A stretch of 64,000 bases of DNA from Hymenopus coronatus (GCA_030762935.1 CM060900.1:399275632-399339631), one strand, 5' to 3'. Numbered from the stretch's first letter, positions 34,950 through 45,853 are shown. Numbers and translations are program-made. The notes: generated by a model from the letters alone, not told the origin.

Positions 34950-37804
34950 AAATTCAGTTCTCGGCGGCACTGATCGACGCCCTCACTTCCCACCCTCCCC
35001 ACCTTTCCCCAATGAAAATCCTCACCCACACTGTCTTCCAATTTTACCTCCACAACCATGGCCGCTAATCCTCCTCATACCCTTTCCCAACTCCTCGTCT
35101 GCTCCTGGAACGCCAATGGCGTACGGAGCAAACTCCGGGAAGCGGCTAACTTCCTTGCCCAGCAGAAGGTGAAGGTGCTGCTGGTCCAGGAGACACATCT
35201 GCAACCCCACATGAGAGCGCATATTCCTGGAATGCGCTCTTACCGCACCGACCGACCAGACGGTTACGGAGGTACGGCCATCTACGTCGCAGCGGAGATC
35301 CCACACCACCAACTCTTTCTGCCACAGATGACCAGACTGGAGGCTACAGGAGTCCAAGTCCAAACTTACAGAGGTCCCCTGAACCTGTACTCTGTTTACC
35401 TGCCCCCACACCAACAGATCCCGGAAGCGGAACTCGACCAGCTCTTCAACTCTCCTGTCGCCACCATTGCGGCGGGGGATTACAATGCCAAGCACGTGGC
35501 ATGGAACTCCTCCATCATCAACACTAAAGGACGACGACTGCTCCGGTACACCACAGCCGGGGCAATCCAAGTACTCTCGCCCTCCTCTCCCACCATCCAT
35601 TATGGCGACCGGCGTCCAGCTGACTGGCTGGACATAGCCCTAGTCAAGAACCTCCGTCCTCACCTACGCATACACAGTGTTCCCGCACTCTCCTCTGACC
35701 ACTACCCTGTCCTCTTAGGATTCCCAGCAAAGCCCTCCTCCAAACCCCCCCGAGAATTTCCACATCCCAGAAAAACAAATTGGCAGGAGTACACGAAACT
35801 GATGGAGGAGAAATCGCCGCAGCTTACCCCCGCGTGCACCAATGCAAACGACATTGATGAGCTTGCCGAGTTCCTGGCGGCTGAGATGGCCTCGGCCATC
35901 AAAGCCGCATCACCGAAACCGGCGACGCAAGTTTTTAGTGGCTCTGTCATCCCGCAGCGGATCCGTGCGCTGATAGCCACTAAAAACAGAGCTCGTCGTC
36001 GGTACCAGCTGTCCCGGGATCCCAATCATCGCAGGGAATACAGACGCCTCCAGGGGCTCGTCAACATCGAGCAGACCGAGTTCTCCAACGAGAGGTGGGA
36101 GGCTCACCTCTCAAATTTACACACCGAGGATGGGTCCCTGTGGAAATCAGCCAAAGCTATGCTGCGGCTGCCTACCAGTGACCCACCCCTACGGCTTGGC
36201 CAGCAGACAGCCCAATCCGGCAGAGAAAAGGTGGAACTCCACGCTGCCCACTTGGCCGCCTCCTTCACCCCAGCAGACACCCCTGACGTGGACCACATCC
36301 AACAAATACACACCACTGTTGAAGAGTTCCTCCGCCTCCCTCGCCCTCCCGTGGAGGACGTCACCACCAGGGAGGAACTTCTCAGCATCCTCCAGCCGAT
36401 GTCCCCCTACAAAGCCCCAGGTTTTGACGGCATTCCAACTGCCGCCCTCAAAGCGCTACCACTGACCTGGCTCGACGTCTTGGTGAGCCTCTTCAATGAC
36501 ATCCTGCGTTTATCCTACTTCCCAGCCAGCTGGAAGAAGGCCAAGGTGCTGGCCATCAGGAAACCAGGAAAAGACGCCACCTTGCCGTCGAGTTACTGCC
36601 CTATCAGCTTGCTTAGTACTCTAAGCAAGCTGATGGAAAAGGTCCTCAAAATCCGGCTGGAGGACACACTGGACCGCAACCACGTGCTTCGCCCGGAGCA
36701 GTTTGGATTCCGACGTGGACACGCCACCACCCATCAGCTCCTACGACTGGTGGAAACAGTTCTGACGGCCTTCAACAGGAAGCAGTTTGTCCCCGCCCTG
36801 TTCCTGGACATTACGAGAGCATTCGACAGCGTTTGGCACGAGGGTCTCCTCTCCAGACTCATTCATTACCGAGTCCAACCCCACCTCATACACCTCCTAC
36901 ATTCCTATCTCACCGGCAGGTCCTTCGCCGTCTCCTCCCAAGACATTACTTCCTCCACCCATCCCGTAAGAGCCGGTGTGCCCCAGGGCAGTGTGCTGGG
37001 ACCCGTGCTCTTCCTCCTCTACATCAATACCTTACCTTCACTGCCAAACTGCGAGCTCCTGCTCTTCGCAGACGACACAGCCATCCTTTCGACGTCCAGG
37101 AACCAAGAGACTGAGAGGATACAGCGCTACGCCGACCTGTTGACCACCTGGTTTTCCCGATGGAGGCTACGCCTTAACGGGCAAAAATCCCAGGCCATCA
37201 CCTTCTCCAGGAGACGGATCCAGCTGATGCCCAACATACGTATTGGCGGCGAGGATGCGCACTGGCAGTCCACCGCCAAGTACCTGGGTGTCCAGCTGGA
37301 CTCCAAGCTGACATGGAAGCCCCACCTCCAGGAAATCTCGACCAGGGTCAACAAACGCATGGGGATGCTCTATCCCCTGTGTGGCCGACGCTCTACGCTC
37401 TCAGTACCCAACAAACTGTTACTTTACAAGCAGATCCTGAGACCAACAATGACCTACGCTTGCCAAGTCTGGGGCGCTGCTGCCAAGTCCAACCTTAAAC
37501 CCTTGGAATCCCTTCAATCCCGCTTCCTCCGCATAGCCACGTATTCTCCCTGGTATATTCCAAACGCCACCCTCCACAGAGACCTCAAAATCCCGACCAT
37601 AGCCGAACACATCCACTACCTATCGGCTCCCTTCTATGCAAACCTGACCTCCAGCTTCAACGCCCTCATCCGCGGCCTGGGTGAATATGACATTGACCCA
37701 GGCGAGCTCTACAAGCGCCCCAGACTCACTCTAGGCACCTGACGACTGACGCAACTGACACTGACTGGTGAGCAACTGCTCGTTTAATTTTGAGAAAAAA
37801 AAAA
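34950..37804 (+). mobile_element. LINE B body (B2): ORF1 end, complete ORF2, short 3' end
   Basis: Before the ORF2 ATG, another frame reads a Gag-like C-terminus (ALIDALTS... ILTHTVFQFYLHNHGR) ending in TAA at 35066-35068, overlapping ORF2 by 11 bases. B is therefore a two-ORF LINE truncated inside ORF1, with its 5' remnant at 23281-23336. Its 3' UTR is only about 50 nt, followed by a 10-nt A run (37795-37804). It lacks the closed tail of A, C and the G elements, so either B has a different 3' end or it was truncated there. Confidence 0.7.
35058..37742 (+). CDS. B2 ORF2: apparently intact endonuclease/reverse transcriptase, 894 aa
   Basis: The only long uninterrupted ORF2 with both enzymes in the window. 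The endonuclease (about residues 10-230) has CSWNANG, LVQETHL (residue ~43), GDYNAKH (~139) and SSDHYPVLLG (~212). The reverse transcriptase (about 450-750) has YKAPGFDGIPTAAL, SYCPISLLSTLSKLMEK (the usual NYRPI Arg is Cys), FGFRRGHATTHQLL, ALFLDITRAFDSVWHEGLL (~580), AGVPQGSVLGP and FADDTAIL (~669). The thumb (KYLGVQLDSKLTWKPH) follows. The C-terminal AACQVWGAAAKSNLKPLE segment is typical of jockey-clade ORF2. ATG context ACCATGG is strong. It copies element RNA at a nicked target. Whether it is active is unknown, and its ORF1 is missing. Confidence 0.88.
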   Translation: MAANPPHTLSQLLVCSWNANGVRSKLREAANFLAQQKVKVLLVQETHLQPHMRAHIPGMRSYRTDRPDGYGGTAIYVAAEIPHHQLFLPQMTRLEATGVQVQTYRGPLNLYSVYLPPHQQIPEAELDQLFNSPVATIAAGDYNAKHVAWNSSIINTKGRRLLRYTTAGAIQVLSPSSPTIHYGDRRPADWLDIALVKNLRPHLRIHSVPALSSDHYPVLLGFPAKPSSKPPREFPHPRKTNWQEYTKLMEEKSPQLTPACTNANDIDELAEFLAAEMASAIKAASPKPATQVFSGSVIPQRIRALIATKNRARRRYQLSRDPNHRREYRRLQGLVNIEQTEFSNERWEAHLSNLHTEDGSLWKSAKAMLRLPTSDPPLRLGQQTAQSGREKVELHAAHLAASFTPADTPDVDHIQQIHTTVEEFLRLPRPPVEDVTTREELLSILQPMSPYKAPGFDGIPTAALKALPLTWLDVLVSLFNDILRLSYFPASWKKAKVLAIRKPGKDATLPSSYCPISLLSTLSKLMEKVLKIRLEDTLDRNHVLRPEQFGFRRGHATTHQLLRLVETVLTAFNRKQFVPALFLDITRAFDSVWHEGLLSRLIHYRVQPHLIHLLHSYLTGRSFAVSSQDITSSTHPVRAGVPQGSVLGPVLFLLYINTLPSLPNCELLLFADDTAILSTSRNQETERIQRYADLLTTWFSRWRLRLNGQKSQAITFSRRRIQLMPNIRIGGEDAHWQSTAKYLGVQLDSKLTWKPHLQEISTRVNKRMGMLYPLCGRRSTLSVPNKLLLYKQILRPTMTYACQVWGAAAKSNLKPLESLQSRFLRIATYSPWYIPNATLHRDLKIPTIAEHIHYLSAPFYANLTSSFNALIRGLGEYDIDPGELYKRPRLTLGT

Positions 37805-38087
37805 GTTTTCCCCCTCCCCCCCTTTCGTTACTCTATCCAAAAACCACCGCTGATGCTCTACATCTCCTAAATTCTCTTTTGGCAAACTCTAAACTCCAAA
37901 ACCCTACTCTTGAATTCCTCTCAATTCCCCTTTTAAACCTCTCTCTCTCGCAAACTCCCGCAAATCCTAAACACATCCCACTGCCAGTAGAGGGCCTAGC
38001 CCTGAAATGGCAACAGAGGGAGGACCCTGCCAGCATCCGGCAGCCAAGTCCTCGCCTGATCCCCCGTAGAGCAGATGGCCATGAGGG
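37805..38087. other. Unassigned C/T-rich spacer between B2 and C
   Basis: Pyrimidine-rich sequence with no ORF I recognise. It may be the true 5' UTR of C or a leftover of another 3' end. No target duplication was identified here. Confidence 0.35.
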
Positions 38088-38310
38088 GGAAGTTCGAGAG
38101 GGAGAGGCTTCGAGAGGACACTAGAGAAACCGAGGCCCAGCGAAGACCAGCGGAGATCTACGAAGGCGGGCAGCCGCGTTCCGCTTTCACCAGAACCGGC
38201 GCACTCCGCTCAAAACCGACCCGGCGAGCGAGCGCTCATCGCCCGGCATCCTCTCCGTGACAGCTCCGGCGTTCTGCGAAGAAGCTCAGACTGGACTAGT
38301 AGTTCTACAT

Positions 38311-38430
38311 AAACAGTATAGCAGGGTAGAGAAACAAGGCCGCAGCCAACAGTCGTACGACTGGAACCAAGGCGCCTTAGGGCAGGTCCTCTGTTTCTCG
38401 CGCTTTTCAGCGCCCTCTAGCTGCTCTTTC
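38311..38430 (+). promoter_or_regulatory. Conserved structured 5' UTR block, C copy
   Basis: Homologous to 29524-29645 of A2. The outer stem is GAGAAAC (38329-38335) with GTTTCTC (38393-38399), all Watson-Crick, where A has a G-T wobble and a C-G/A-T swap. The inner hairpin CAGTCG-TA-CGACTG also differs yet pairs. The box GCGCCCTCTAGC is retained. Confidence 0.6.
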
Positions 38431-38679
38431 TCTTTTTCTTTCTCTATTTTCCTCTATTCTATTAGTATTTAAGTACCCTTCTGGCCCCCTAGCATTAAAA
38501 TAGGAGCTGCTTGCTGAAGCCAGACACAAAAAGAGCGGTAGCCCAACTCCAGTCAGTGGCTCAGCAGCAGAATAACTAGGCTTTAAAAACTCTTCTCTCT
38601 TCCTTCTTCTTGTAGCTAGCCCTAAATTAAGTTCTTTTCATACACACTTGACTCTTCTCTATCATTCACCACCTGCATC

Positions 38680-40747
38680 ATGACGAAGGTAGGCCGAAGC
38701 GATCACCCGCAGAAGCTATCCCCTTCATCCCTGTCAACCACCAAAAGGCCTGTAGTAGCCAAGGAACTGATTATGACAGAGCGATCATCCACCACCTCAT
38801 GCCGGACACGCTCATCGGCGCGCAAGCAATGCACCTCACATACCACACTACCCGCTTCCGCGCCAACTGCACCTGCTCATTCTCATAAGTCACCCACTCA
38901 CAAATCATCCACACACTCCTCGACCACTCAAGACTCACTCACATACATTTCATCCACTCAGCCACAAGCCGCTCACCAATCATCCTCTCATGAATAACCC
39001 AAACTCACATCACCCACTCAGGAGTCACCCACACTCACATCATCCACTCAGCCAAAACCCACTCACAAGTCACCCTCTCATAAATCACCCACACTCACAT
39101 CACCCACTCAAGAGCCACCCACACTCACATCATCCACTCAGCCACAAGCCACTCACAAATCACCCTCACATAAATCACTCACACTCACATCACCCACACA
39201 CACATCATCCACTACACCACAAGCCACTCACAAATCACCCTCTCATGAATCACCCACACTCACGCCACCCTCACCCACTCCACAGACTCATCCACAAGCC
39301 GCTCATAAATCGCCCTCTCATGAATCACGCACTGCACCATCACCCACTCAACAGTCACACATCCTCATGCTCACACCAACAGCGCAAGCGTCACCTCCCA
39401 ACGCTCCACAGGCGCCCTCACATGATGCGGACGTGAATGACATGAGACCCTCTCCTCTACCTCAAGCACACTCACCGATACCGGAGAGCTATGCAGGCGC
39501 GGTTATGACTACACCTAACTCAAACACCAACACATTCACAGACTACAGGGTGGATCTCGCACCTGTGTTTGTTAACAAAAGCCAGTACACACGAATACAC
39601 ACACTCACACAATCCTTTGACACAAAATACACACCCACACACAGGTATAGGATACACACCGCCCACCACTCCGGAGACTACGCGATAAAGATGTTCTGCC
39701 TGAAGGACTACAACAAATTTGTTGAGCTGCTCAGGAATGGAAGGGTACAGTATTATCTTCTCCCACACCCAGAAAACAGGACCATTAGATATGTAATTAA
39801 AGGACTGTACGCCGAGTTCTCCGGAGCACACATAAAGCAGGCACTGGCAGACCAACAATTTGAGGCCATCAGAGCTGTGCAAATGCGCAGAAGGACTAGG
39901 GATAAGCCCCCCTCCCCATGTTCCTTGTGGAACTGGAGGACACCACAGAGAATAGGCGCATTAGAGGCCTCAAATACCTGGCTCACTTTAGAGTTAGAGT
40001 AGAAGAGTACAGGACCGCAGAGGAGCCCAAACAATGCAAGCGTTGCCAGATGCTGTGGCACACGCACAAAGAGTGTCAGGCACCCCATGAAACCTGCGCC
40101 AAACGTACAGGCCAACACCCCTCTTTTAGCTGCAGGGTTCCCCTGGAGGAACGTAGGTGCGCCCTGTGTAATGCCACAGGACATGGAGCAACTTGGCGCG
40201 GTTGCCCCAGTTACCAGGCCGCACTGAACGGGCCACGACCGAGGGAGCAGCAAAATAGGGCCCCCCGACCCCACCGAGAACATCGCCAGAACCAGGTTGC
40301 TGCTCCCAACAACACAGAAGGGCAATGGTACGTACAGAACCGCCGCGGAAGGAACAGACCAGCCCCCAACCAGACCCCTTCTACAGCTGAAGTAAGACGG
40401 GTAGTGCCCGACTTGTCTCCAGCTAATCAAGAGTGCACCCCAGTAGAAATAGGTACACCACACACTCACACTGACACACCAATTCAGAAACACACCAACC
40501 TCCCCCACACCTACATGAATGTAGCGCATTCAATGTAACGGCACTCACCGTCCGGGAAGCATTCTACAATGGCGTGGCCCTGAGCGAACTCCTGAACAGT
40601 ATGGGAGTCTCACCTGCTGTAGGCTGGGAAGCCTTCAAAGAACACACTAAGTGGCTCCTACAATCAATCTCCGATCCCAAATTCGACGCACTTTACCTTT
40701 TCAACTATGTCGCCAGATATCTGCACATACTCACAACCAGCATCTAG
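38680..40747 (+). pseudogene. C ORF1: Gag with Ser/Thr/Pro repeat leader, several lesions
   Basis: Starts MTKVGRSDHPQKLSPSS. One TAA (38995-38997) interrupts the frame inside a repetitive leader, 38880-39370, that reads SPTLTSPTQE, STQPQATHKSPSHK and similar units again and again. The Gag core follows from 39440 (RVDLAPVFVNKSQYTRIHTL, then RTIRYVIKGLYAEFSGAHIKQ). A frameshift near 39925 leads to FLVELEDTTENRRIRGLKYL and three knuckles: CKRCQMLWHTHKEC, CAKRTGQHPSFSC and CALCNATGHGATWRGC. A further frameshift near 40530 precedes the C-terminus VARYLHILTTSI, which stops at TAG 40745-40747, two bases before the ORF2 ATG. Confidence 0.8.
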
Positions 40748-40749
40748 AA

Positions 40750-42864
40750 ATGGCTCTCGCAACAACAGTTAACATTCTATACTGGAACTGCAATAACCTC
40801 CGAAGAAAACGCAAAGAACTCACAGATTTCCTTACTAGGAACTCAATCCAAGTAGCTCTACTCAATGAAACCCACCTGGGTACAGGAGATAGGTTTACAA
40901 TCCCTGGATACAACATTTACCGTAACGATAGAAATCGCAGAGGCGGGGGAACGGCTATAGCAATACAGAGCTCCCTAACACACTACCAAAAACAAGTCCC
41001 GCAACTAAACAGACTTGAAGCGACAGCGGTCAATGTGCAATTGCACAACACGACTGTCACAATGATTGCGGCATATAACCAGCCCGGTGACATAGACACG
41101 GAGGACGTAGACGCCCTTATGAGAATGGACGCCAAAGTCATAGCCGCAGGGGACTTTAACGCCAAGCACTTCCTATGGAACTGCAGGACTGCCAATGTGG
41201 CAGGTAACAAACTTCTGGCATATATAAATCATTCCAATACACTAATAACAGGACCAGAAGAACCCACGTATATCCCGCGAATACAACATCATCTACCAGA
41301 TATTCTGGATATTGCGTTACTAAAAGGTATAACCCACGATACACGGAACACAGTTATAAATGACCTCACGTCCGATCATCTGCCAGTAATACTGGAAGTT
41401 GCTGCCCCAGTATCCTTTCGGCCAGAACAGACTAGACCAAATTACAGACTGGCAGACTGGCCCACCTTCGAAGAGGCCATTGACGCTCAAATAAACACCG
41501 CAGCGGTCACGACGCATGAGACACAGGAGCTAGCGGTGACACAAATTACAAACGCGATACACCACGCCATAGAGCAACACGTCCCCATAAAAAGGTGTAC
41601 TAGGAATGTCAGGGTGCAATTTCCGCAAGACGTCAGGCAAACAGTTAAAGAACGGAATAATGCCCGACGGAAATGGCAACGCAGCCGAAACTTAATCCAT
41701 CGAAACCAATACGAAGAGCAAAGAATCAGGGCCAGTACCCACCTCGCCGAATATACACGCAACCAGTGGAACAATACCCTGGAAAACTTGGACCCACAGA
41801 CCCAATCGGTTTGGAGGATTGCGAAATGCCTCACGCGGACAGCCACATATATGCCACCTCTCCGCATTGAAGGCCAAATAAAGGAGACGCCCGAGGATAA
41901 AGCGGAAGCATTTGCAGACGCGCTGGAAAATACCTTCCATCCAAACGCTCATCCCTGCGACCAAAACTTCGCGGTGGACACGGAAAGGTTGGCACTCTCC
42001 TTGCGAACAGCACAAACGCACAATAAAACAAGAAAAACGAATGCCGGGGAAATTAATTGGCTAATTATGCACCTTCCCAACCGCAAAGCACCGGGACCAG
42101 ACAAAATCCCGAACGTTGTGCTCAAACACTTGCCGATGAAGGCAATAAAATTGCTTGCGGAAATATTTAATTATACCTTAGAACACGGAAGATTTCCCCT
42201 TCAGTTGAAAGAAGCAAAAATTTTGCTTTTCCCTAAGCAACACAACGATCTCTCTCAGCCCAGCAGCTATAGGCAAAGAAGGCATGCCCTCCCACCGCTT
42301 ACCTATAGGCAAGAGCCTATCGAGTGGGGGAGCTCAGTCACTTACTTAGGGGTAAGGATGGACGAATGCCTCACGTGGAAACAACACGTAAACATGGTAC
42401 GAGCAAAAGCTAACGGTCAACTTAACAAACTTTATCCGATAATAAATTTAAATAGCGGCCTCAAACTTAGCATGGGGCTAACACTATATAAAACCTTGAT
42501 TCGCCCAATATTAACATACGCCGCACCCGTATGGGGATATGCGGCCAAAACACACATAAAACGGCTACAAACAATGCAAAACCGTATACTGCACATTATA
42601 GCTAAACTACCAGCAGTAGCACCAACGTGGGCTCTGCATGAGGAGCTCAAAATCTGCTCCATCGAGACCTACATAAAACACTTGGCATTCAACCTTTATA
42701 AACGCAAAAACAATAACCACAACGAGCTCATCCAAAATCTAGGAAATTACGACACCGAGCACGATAAGCACACCCGCCCACTGGCAGTCTTTGACAGAAC
42801 CATCAGAATAGGAGAGCCTGAAATCAACATACAAGAATACCTGGACACCCTGATTAGGGTATAA
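40750..42864 (+). pseudogene. C ORF2: open 704-codon frame with intact endonuclease but no RT palm
   Basis: The start at 40750 (MALATTVNILYWNCNNLRRK) is chosen because it aligns with A ORF2 and sits just after the ORF1 stop; the frame extends upstream without meaning. Endonuclease residues are present (LNETHLGTGDRF, AAGDFNAKHFLWN, TSDHLPVILE). After KAPGPDKIPNVVLKHLP and PSSYR, the sequence jumps at about 42273 to QRRHALPPL...WGSSVTYLGVRMDECLTWKQH. About 630 nt covering motifs from PISLL through YADD are missing. The deletion keeps the frame, so a long RT-less protein is still encoded. Family C was presumably active before this loss. Confidence 0.88.
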
Positions 42865-43827
42865 AAATCTAGATCTGGTACAGCGTAGGGCAGTGACTGC
42901 GACAATCCTTCCAGTTCCCGCCTCTCACTCACAACAAACACACACACATCCACACTCATCACTAATCTTCCTTTTCAGCAGCCCTCTAAGCCCTTGAGCT
43001 TACCCAGCCAAGGCGGTCCCGGGGGAAGAGGGCCCCCCCCCCGCGAGTGGCACGGGTCCGCACCTGCAATATGATAGGCAGGCAGCCAGCCATGTGCGCA
43101 CTCTATACGACAACGCCCAGAAAATGGACTATGACTAGGACGGATAATATCATATACTTTCTAACACACTTTAACGATGTCTTAGGTTGAACATAATAAC
43201 TCATGTATATATGTAACAGTATATGTAATAATATTACTCGTAAAATAGATAACAACACTTGTATAAATATCACAAAGATGAAGCCTACATAGGCGGAACC
43301 CACGCAAATGCTAAGCTTAATATAACTCTAAACTTAGTATATACTCACAGACGGAGCCAATGGCAGACCTCAACTATTACCTCATAATAATAAGCGATTG
43401 TAGTTTTAGGACAGAAAATTAACAATAAGTTAGTTTGTTTCAGAGACGCAGCGCCAGCGTAGCAGCACCCTCAAAGACCTAGCAGACTCTAGGTAGCACG
43501 ATATCCCTCCCACTTGTCCAAATATCCTACTCCTAAAATTCTACTCCACAATCTCCTGAAATTCGCCAGAGGGCAGGCTGGGTCTAGGCCAAGCCTGCCT
43601 GCCGGCACCCAATATCTCCTCTGGCGGCCGCACAGCGGGCCAGTTAATACCACCAGTACTACGCGGGTGCAACAGCGGTACCGCAGAAATCCTTCTCCCT
43701 ATCCACTCCAGCACCGGTGGAGGTTTTATAGTCGGTAGGGCCACGTGGCAGAACCCGACACTCCGGACGTGCCCGGGTAGTCTATAAGGTAGATTTTTCC
43801 TCCACTCGAAAAAAAAAAAAAAAAAAA
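42865..43827 (+). promoter_or_regulatory. C 3' UTR with three conserved modules
   Basis: Contains the GC-rich block with GGCGGTCCCGGGGGAAGAG (42978-43055); a hairpin GGCAGGCT-(GGGTCTAGGCCA)-AGCCTGCC (43572-43599); the GGGTGC...GCGGTACC motif (43663-43683); and the closed tail from 43716 with an inner ACGTG-type arm. Poly(A) follows at 43809-43827. Confidence 0.7.
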
Positions 43828-45261
43828 GATGGCCAAGAAGAGACTGCGCAGACTCGCCGCTGCTAAGGCAGCAACCAGCGCCTCCTCCTCGGCAGCCGCC
43901 GAGGAGGTGGCACCTCCGACACCACCGGTCGCGACAAGCCCTGCTTCGCCGCTGGCCACCATCACCTGCGCCACCGACGTCTCTACCCAGCTCCACGACG
44001 CCGCCGCCCCGGTTCAGTGCCGTGGTACGGGGGGTCCCTCGGGACCTTCCGACCCGGCATCTGCTCACCGCCGTGCAGTCGCGGTGGTCTTCTTGCTTGA
44101 GGGCCACCCGCATATACTGCGACCGGGGGCCAACGCCGTTCGTTCGTCTGGAGATACAGGACCAGGCTGACTTGGAAGCTGCCTTGGCGTTAGGGCGAAT
44201 TCTGGCCGTCGAGGCTAGCCGACAGGAACGCCATCGGCCCTGCCGACGCTGCTGTGCCTACGGACACACAGCTGAAGTCTGCTCTTCACCGCCGAGGTTC
44301 CACTACTATGGTACCAATACCAACACCGCCGAGTGCACTGGGCACGATCTCCGCCGTCGCCGCTGATTCTGTGCCACCTGTTGTGGCACAGGACACTTCT
44401 CCGGGCAAGCCCAGTGCCCTCTATACCCAAAGAGTAGCACTTCTTCACCAACTGCTGCCCACCGCACCACACCACCGCAGACTTCAACCACCACAGAGGC
44501 CTCACCACCTGCACTCTCAACAGACGCAGCGACGCGAGAAGCCATTCAGGACTTCCACGCGCAGATCCTGAACGTCGGCGCTCGACTAGCTGCCCTGGAA
44601 GAGCCATGCAGCATCCTCACACAGAAGCTGCAGGAGTGGCAAGCTTCTAACGCCGCAGCAGCCACCAGCCAGCAGACCACAGCCGCCGACCTGTCCACCA
44701 AGATCGACGCCCTCATGCAGCCTCTGAGGCAGGTTCTCCTGCAACAAGCTGCTTACTCTGCTGAGCTGTTCCAGTCAAGACGGCAGCAACCCAACACCGC
44801 TCCTCTTCCTGTACAGGCTGAGGGGCACGCACGGCCTGGGGATCCTCGGCCACCAACACAGTGGAAGACTACTGGGAGCTTCGCTGAGCAATTCCGAATC
44901 AGGTATAATCCTTAAGTTTTCTACGTCCTATTCTCTCCTCAATTTCCACCTTTTATTTCCTCTCTAATATCACCTTCATTCCCTAGGCTGCAGTCAGGTT
45001 CTATAGCTATCAGCCTAGACATAACCTTTCACTTGCTCCCCCACAACGTGCGGCAGCTTCCTATCTTTCTTGTACTAACGCGGGTGCATTATCGGGACCG
45101 CGCCAAGCAACGGAATTCATAACAAACTACTGTTATAACGTGAAGGGGTTTTTAGTGGGTATGCCGCATGAGGAAGTGGAGAGTCCCACATATCCTGCCA
45201 GCAATTGCACTTCGGCTGCGGGTTGAATGCGTAATGCATTTTTTCCCTCCACAGTAAAAAA
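43828..45261 (+). mobile_element. G3, gag-only non-LTR element
   Basis: Begins immediately after the C poly(A), carries a Gag-like ORF1 only, and ends in a 3' UTR with GGGTGC...TCGGGACC (45080-45099), the stem GTGAAGGGG/CCCTCCAC (45140-45148 with 45245-45252, one mismatch) and poly(A) 45256-45264. A long hairpin TAGGCTG...CAGCCTA lies at about 44985-45026. No polymerase sequence is present. Confidence 0.82.
43829..44915 (+). pseudogene. G3 ORF1 (Gag-like), frameshift and stop
   Basis: MAKKRLRRLAAAKAATSAS at 43829 begins only one base after the previous poly(A), so there is practically no 5' UTR. A frameshift lies near 44020. The frame from 44022 reads VRGVPRDLPTRHLL (RRM-like), CRRCCAYGHTAEVC, a damaged second knuckle (FHYYGT, Cys lost) and, after a TGA at 44364-44366, CATCCGTGHFSGQAQC. 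The C-terminal coiled-coil segment is REAIQDFHAQILNVGARLAAL. It ends FAEQFRIRYNP at 44915, as does G4. Confidence 0.75.
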
Positions 45262-45273
45262 AAATCGAGAGTC
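45262..45273. repeat. AAATCGAGAGTC target-type repeat, copy 1 (G3/A3)
   Basis: 12-mer after the G3 tail, found again after A3 (49709-49720, two changes) and after G4 (51120-51131, exact). Confidence 0.75.
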
Positions 45274-45540
45274 AGAGGACTTCGAAGCGGGACTTCGAGA
45301 CAGCGAGACCACCAGACGAGCGAGAGGAAGCAACTGCAGTGCAGAAGAGCCCGACTAGCCAACCTTAGGCGACAAGAAGGGATCAGAGCCAGCTCTCTCT
45401 TCAAAGTACTTCGCTTCGCCGACTCTCGCGACCCTCCCGGCGAGTGAGCCAGCAACTGCCAGTCAATCTAAGCAGCTCATGGTGGGCGTATTCTACGAGG
45501 TCCGCTACTCGCTCAGCTCAGCCCTATACTAGCGAGCTCA

Positions 45541-45662
45541 ACTTTATAGCAGGATAGAGGAACAAGGCCGCAGCCAACTGTCTCCTGACTGGTACCATAG
45601 GCGCCTTCCGGCAGGTCCTCTGTTCTTCGGGCTTTTTAGCGTCCTCTAGCAGCTCTTTTTCT
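45541..45662 (+). promoter_or_regulatory. Conserved structured 5' UTR block, A3 copy
   Basis: GAGGAAC (45557-45563) pairs with GTTCTTC (45622-45628) as in A2. The inner hairpin is partly decayed. Confidence 0.55.
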
Positions 45663-45853
45663 TTGACTATCACTATCTTCCTCTTCTCTATCTAGGTTAA
45701 GCTACCGGTTAGGCCCATATAGTAAGATTTAGGCTTTATCTCTTTACTTCTTCCCTCTTCACATTGAGCTTGGAGTAAGTTCATAAACTCATTACTTTCT
45801 AATAACATATTTAACTGTTAAACTCACCAAGTCCTACACACTACCTAATCCTA

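Larger units (their letters stand above)
38088..43827 (+). mobile_element. LINE C, jockey-clade element with reverse-transcriptase deletion
   Basis: C has a 5' UTR with the same structured block as A, an ORF1 Gag (38680-40747), an ORF2 (40750-42864) and a long 3' UTR with the same modules as A and G2. It ends in a closed tail and a poly(A) of about 19 nt (43809-43827). Its coding sequence is clearly different from A, so shared UTR blocks are meaningful. Its endonuclease and C-terminus remain, but the polymerase palm is gone. The 5' boundary is approximate. Confidence 0.85.

Noticed and set aside
38990..39436. 148-codon His/Pro-rich frame
   Set aside because: Alternative frame of the repetitive C ORF1 leader; the Gag frame (38680 to 39367 onward) is the continuous one.
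39753..40529. Minus-strand 258-codon frame in LINE C
   Set aside because: Antisense shadow of the Gag zinc-knuckle region.
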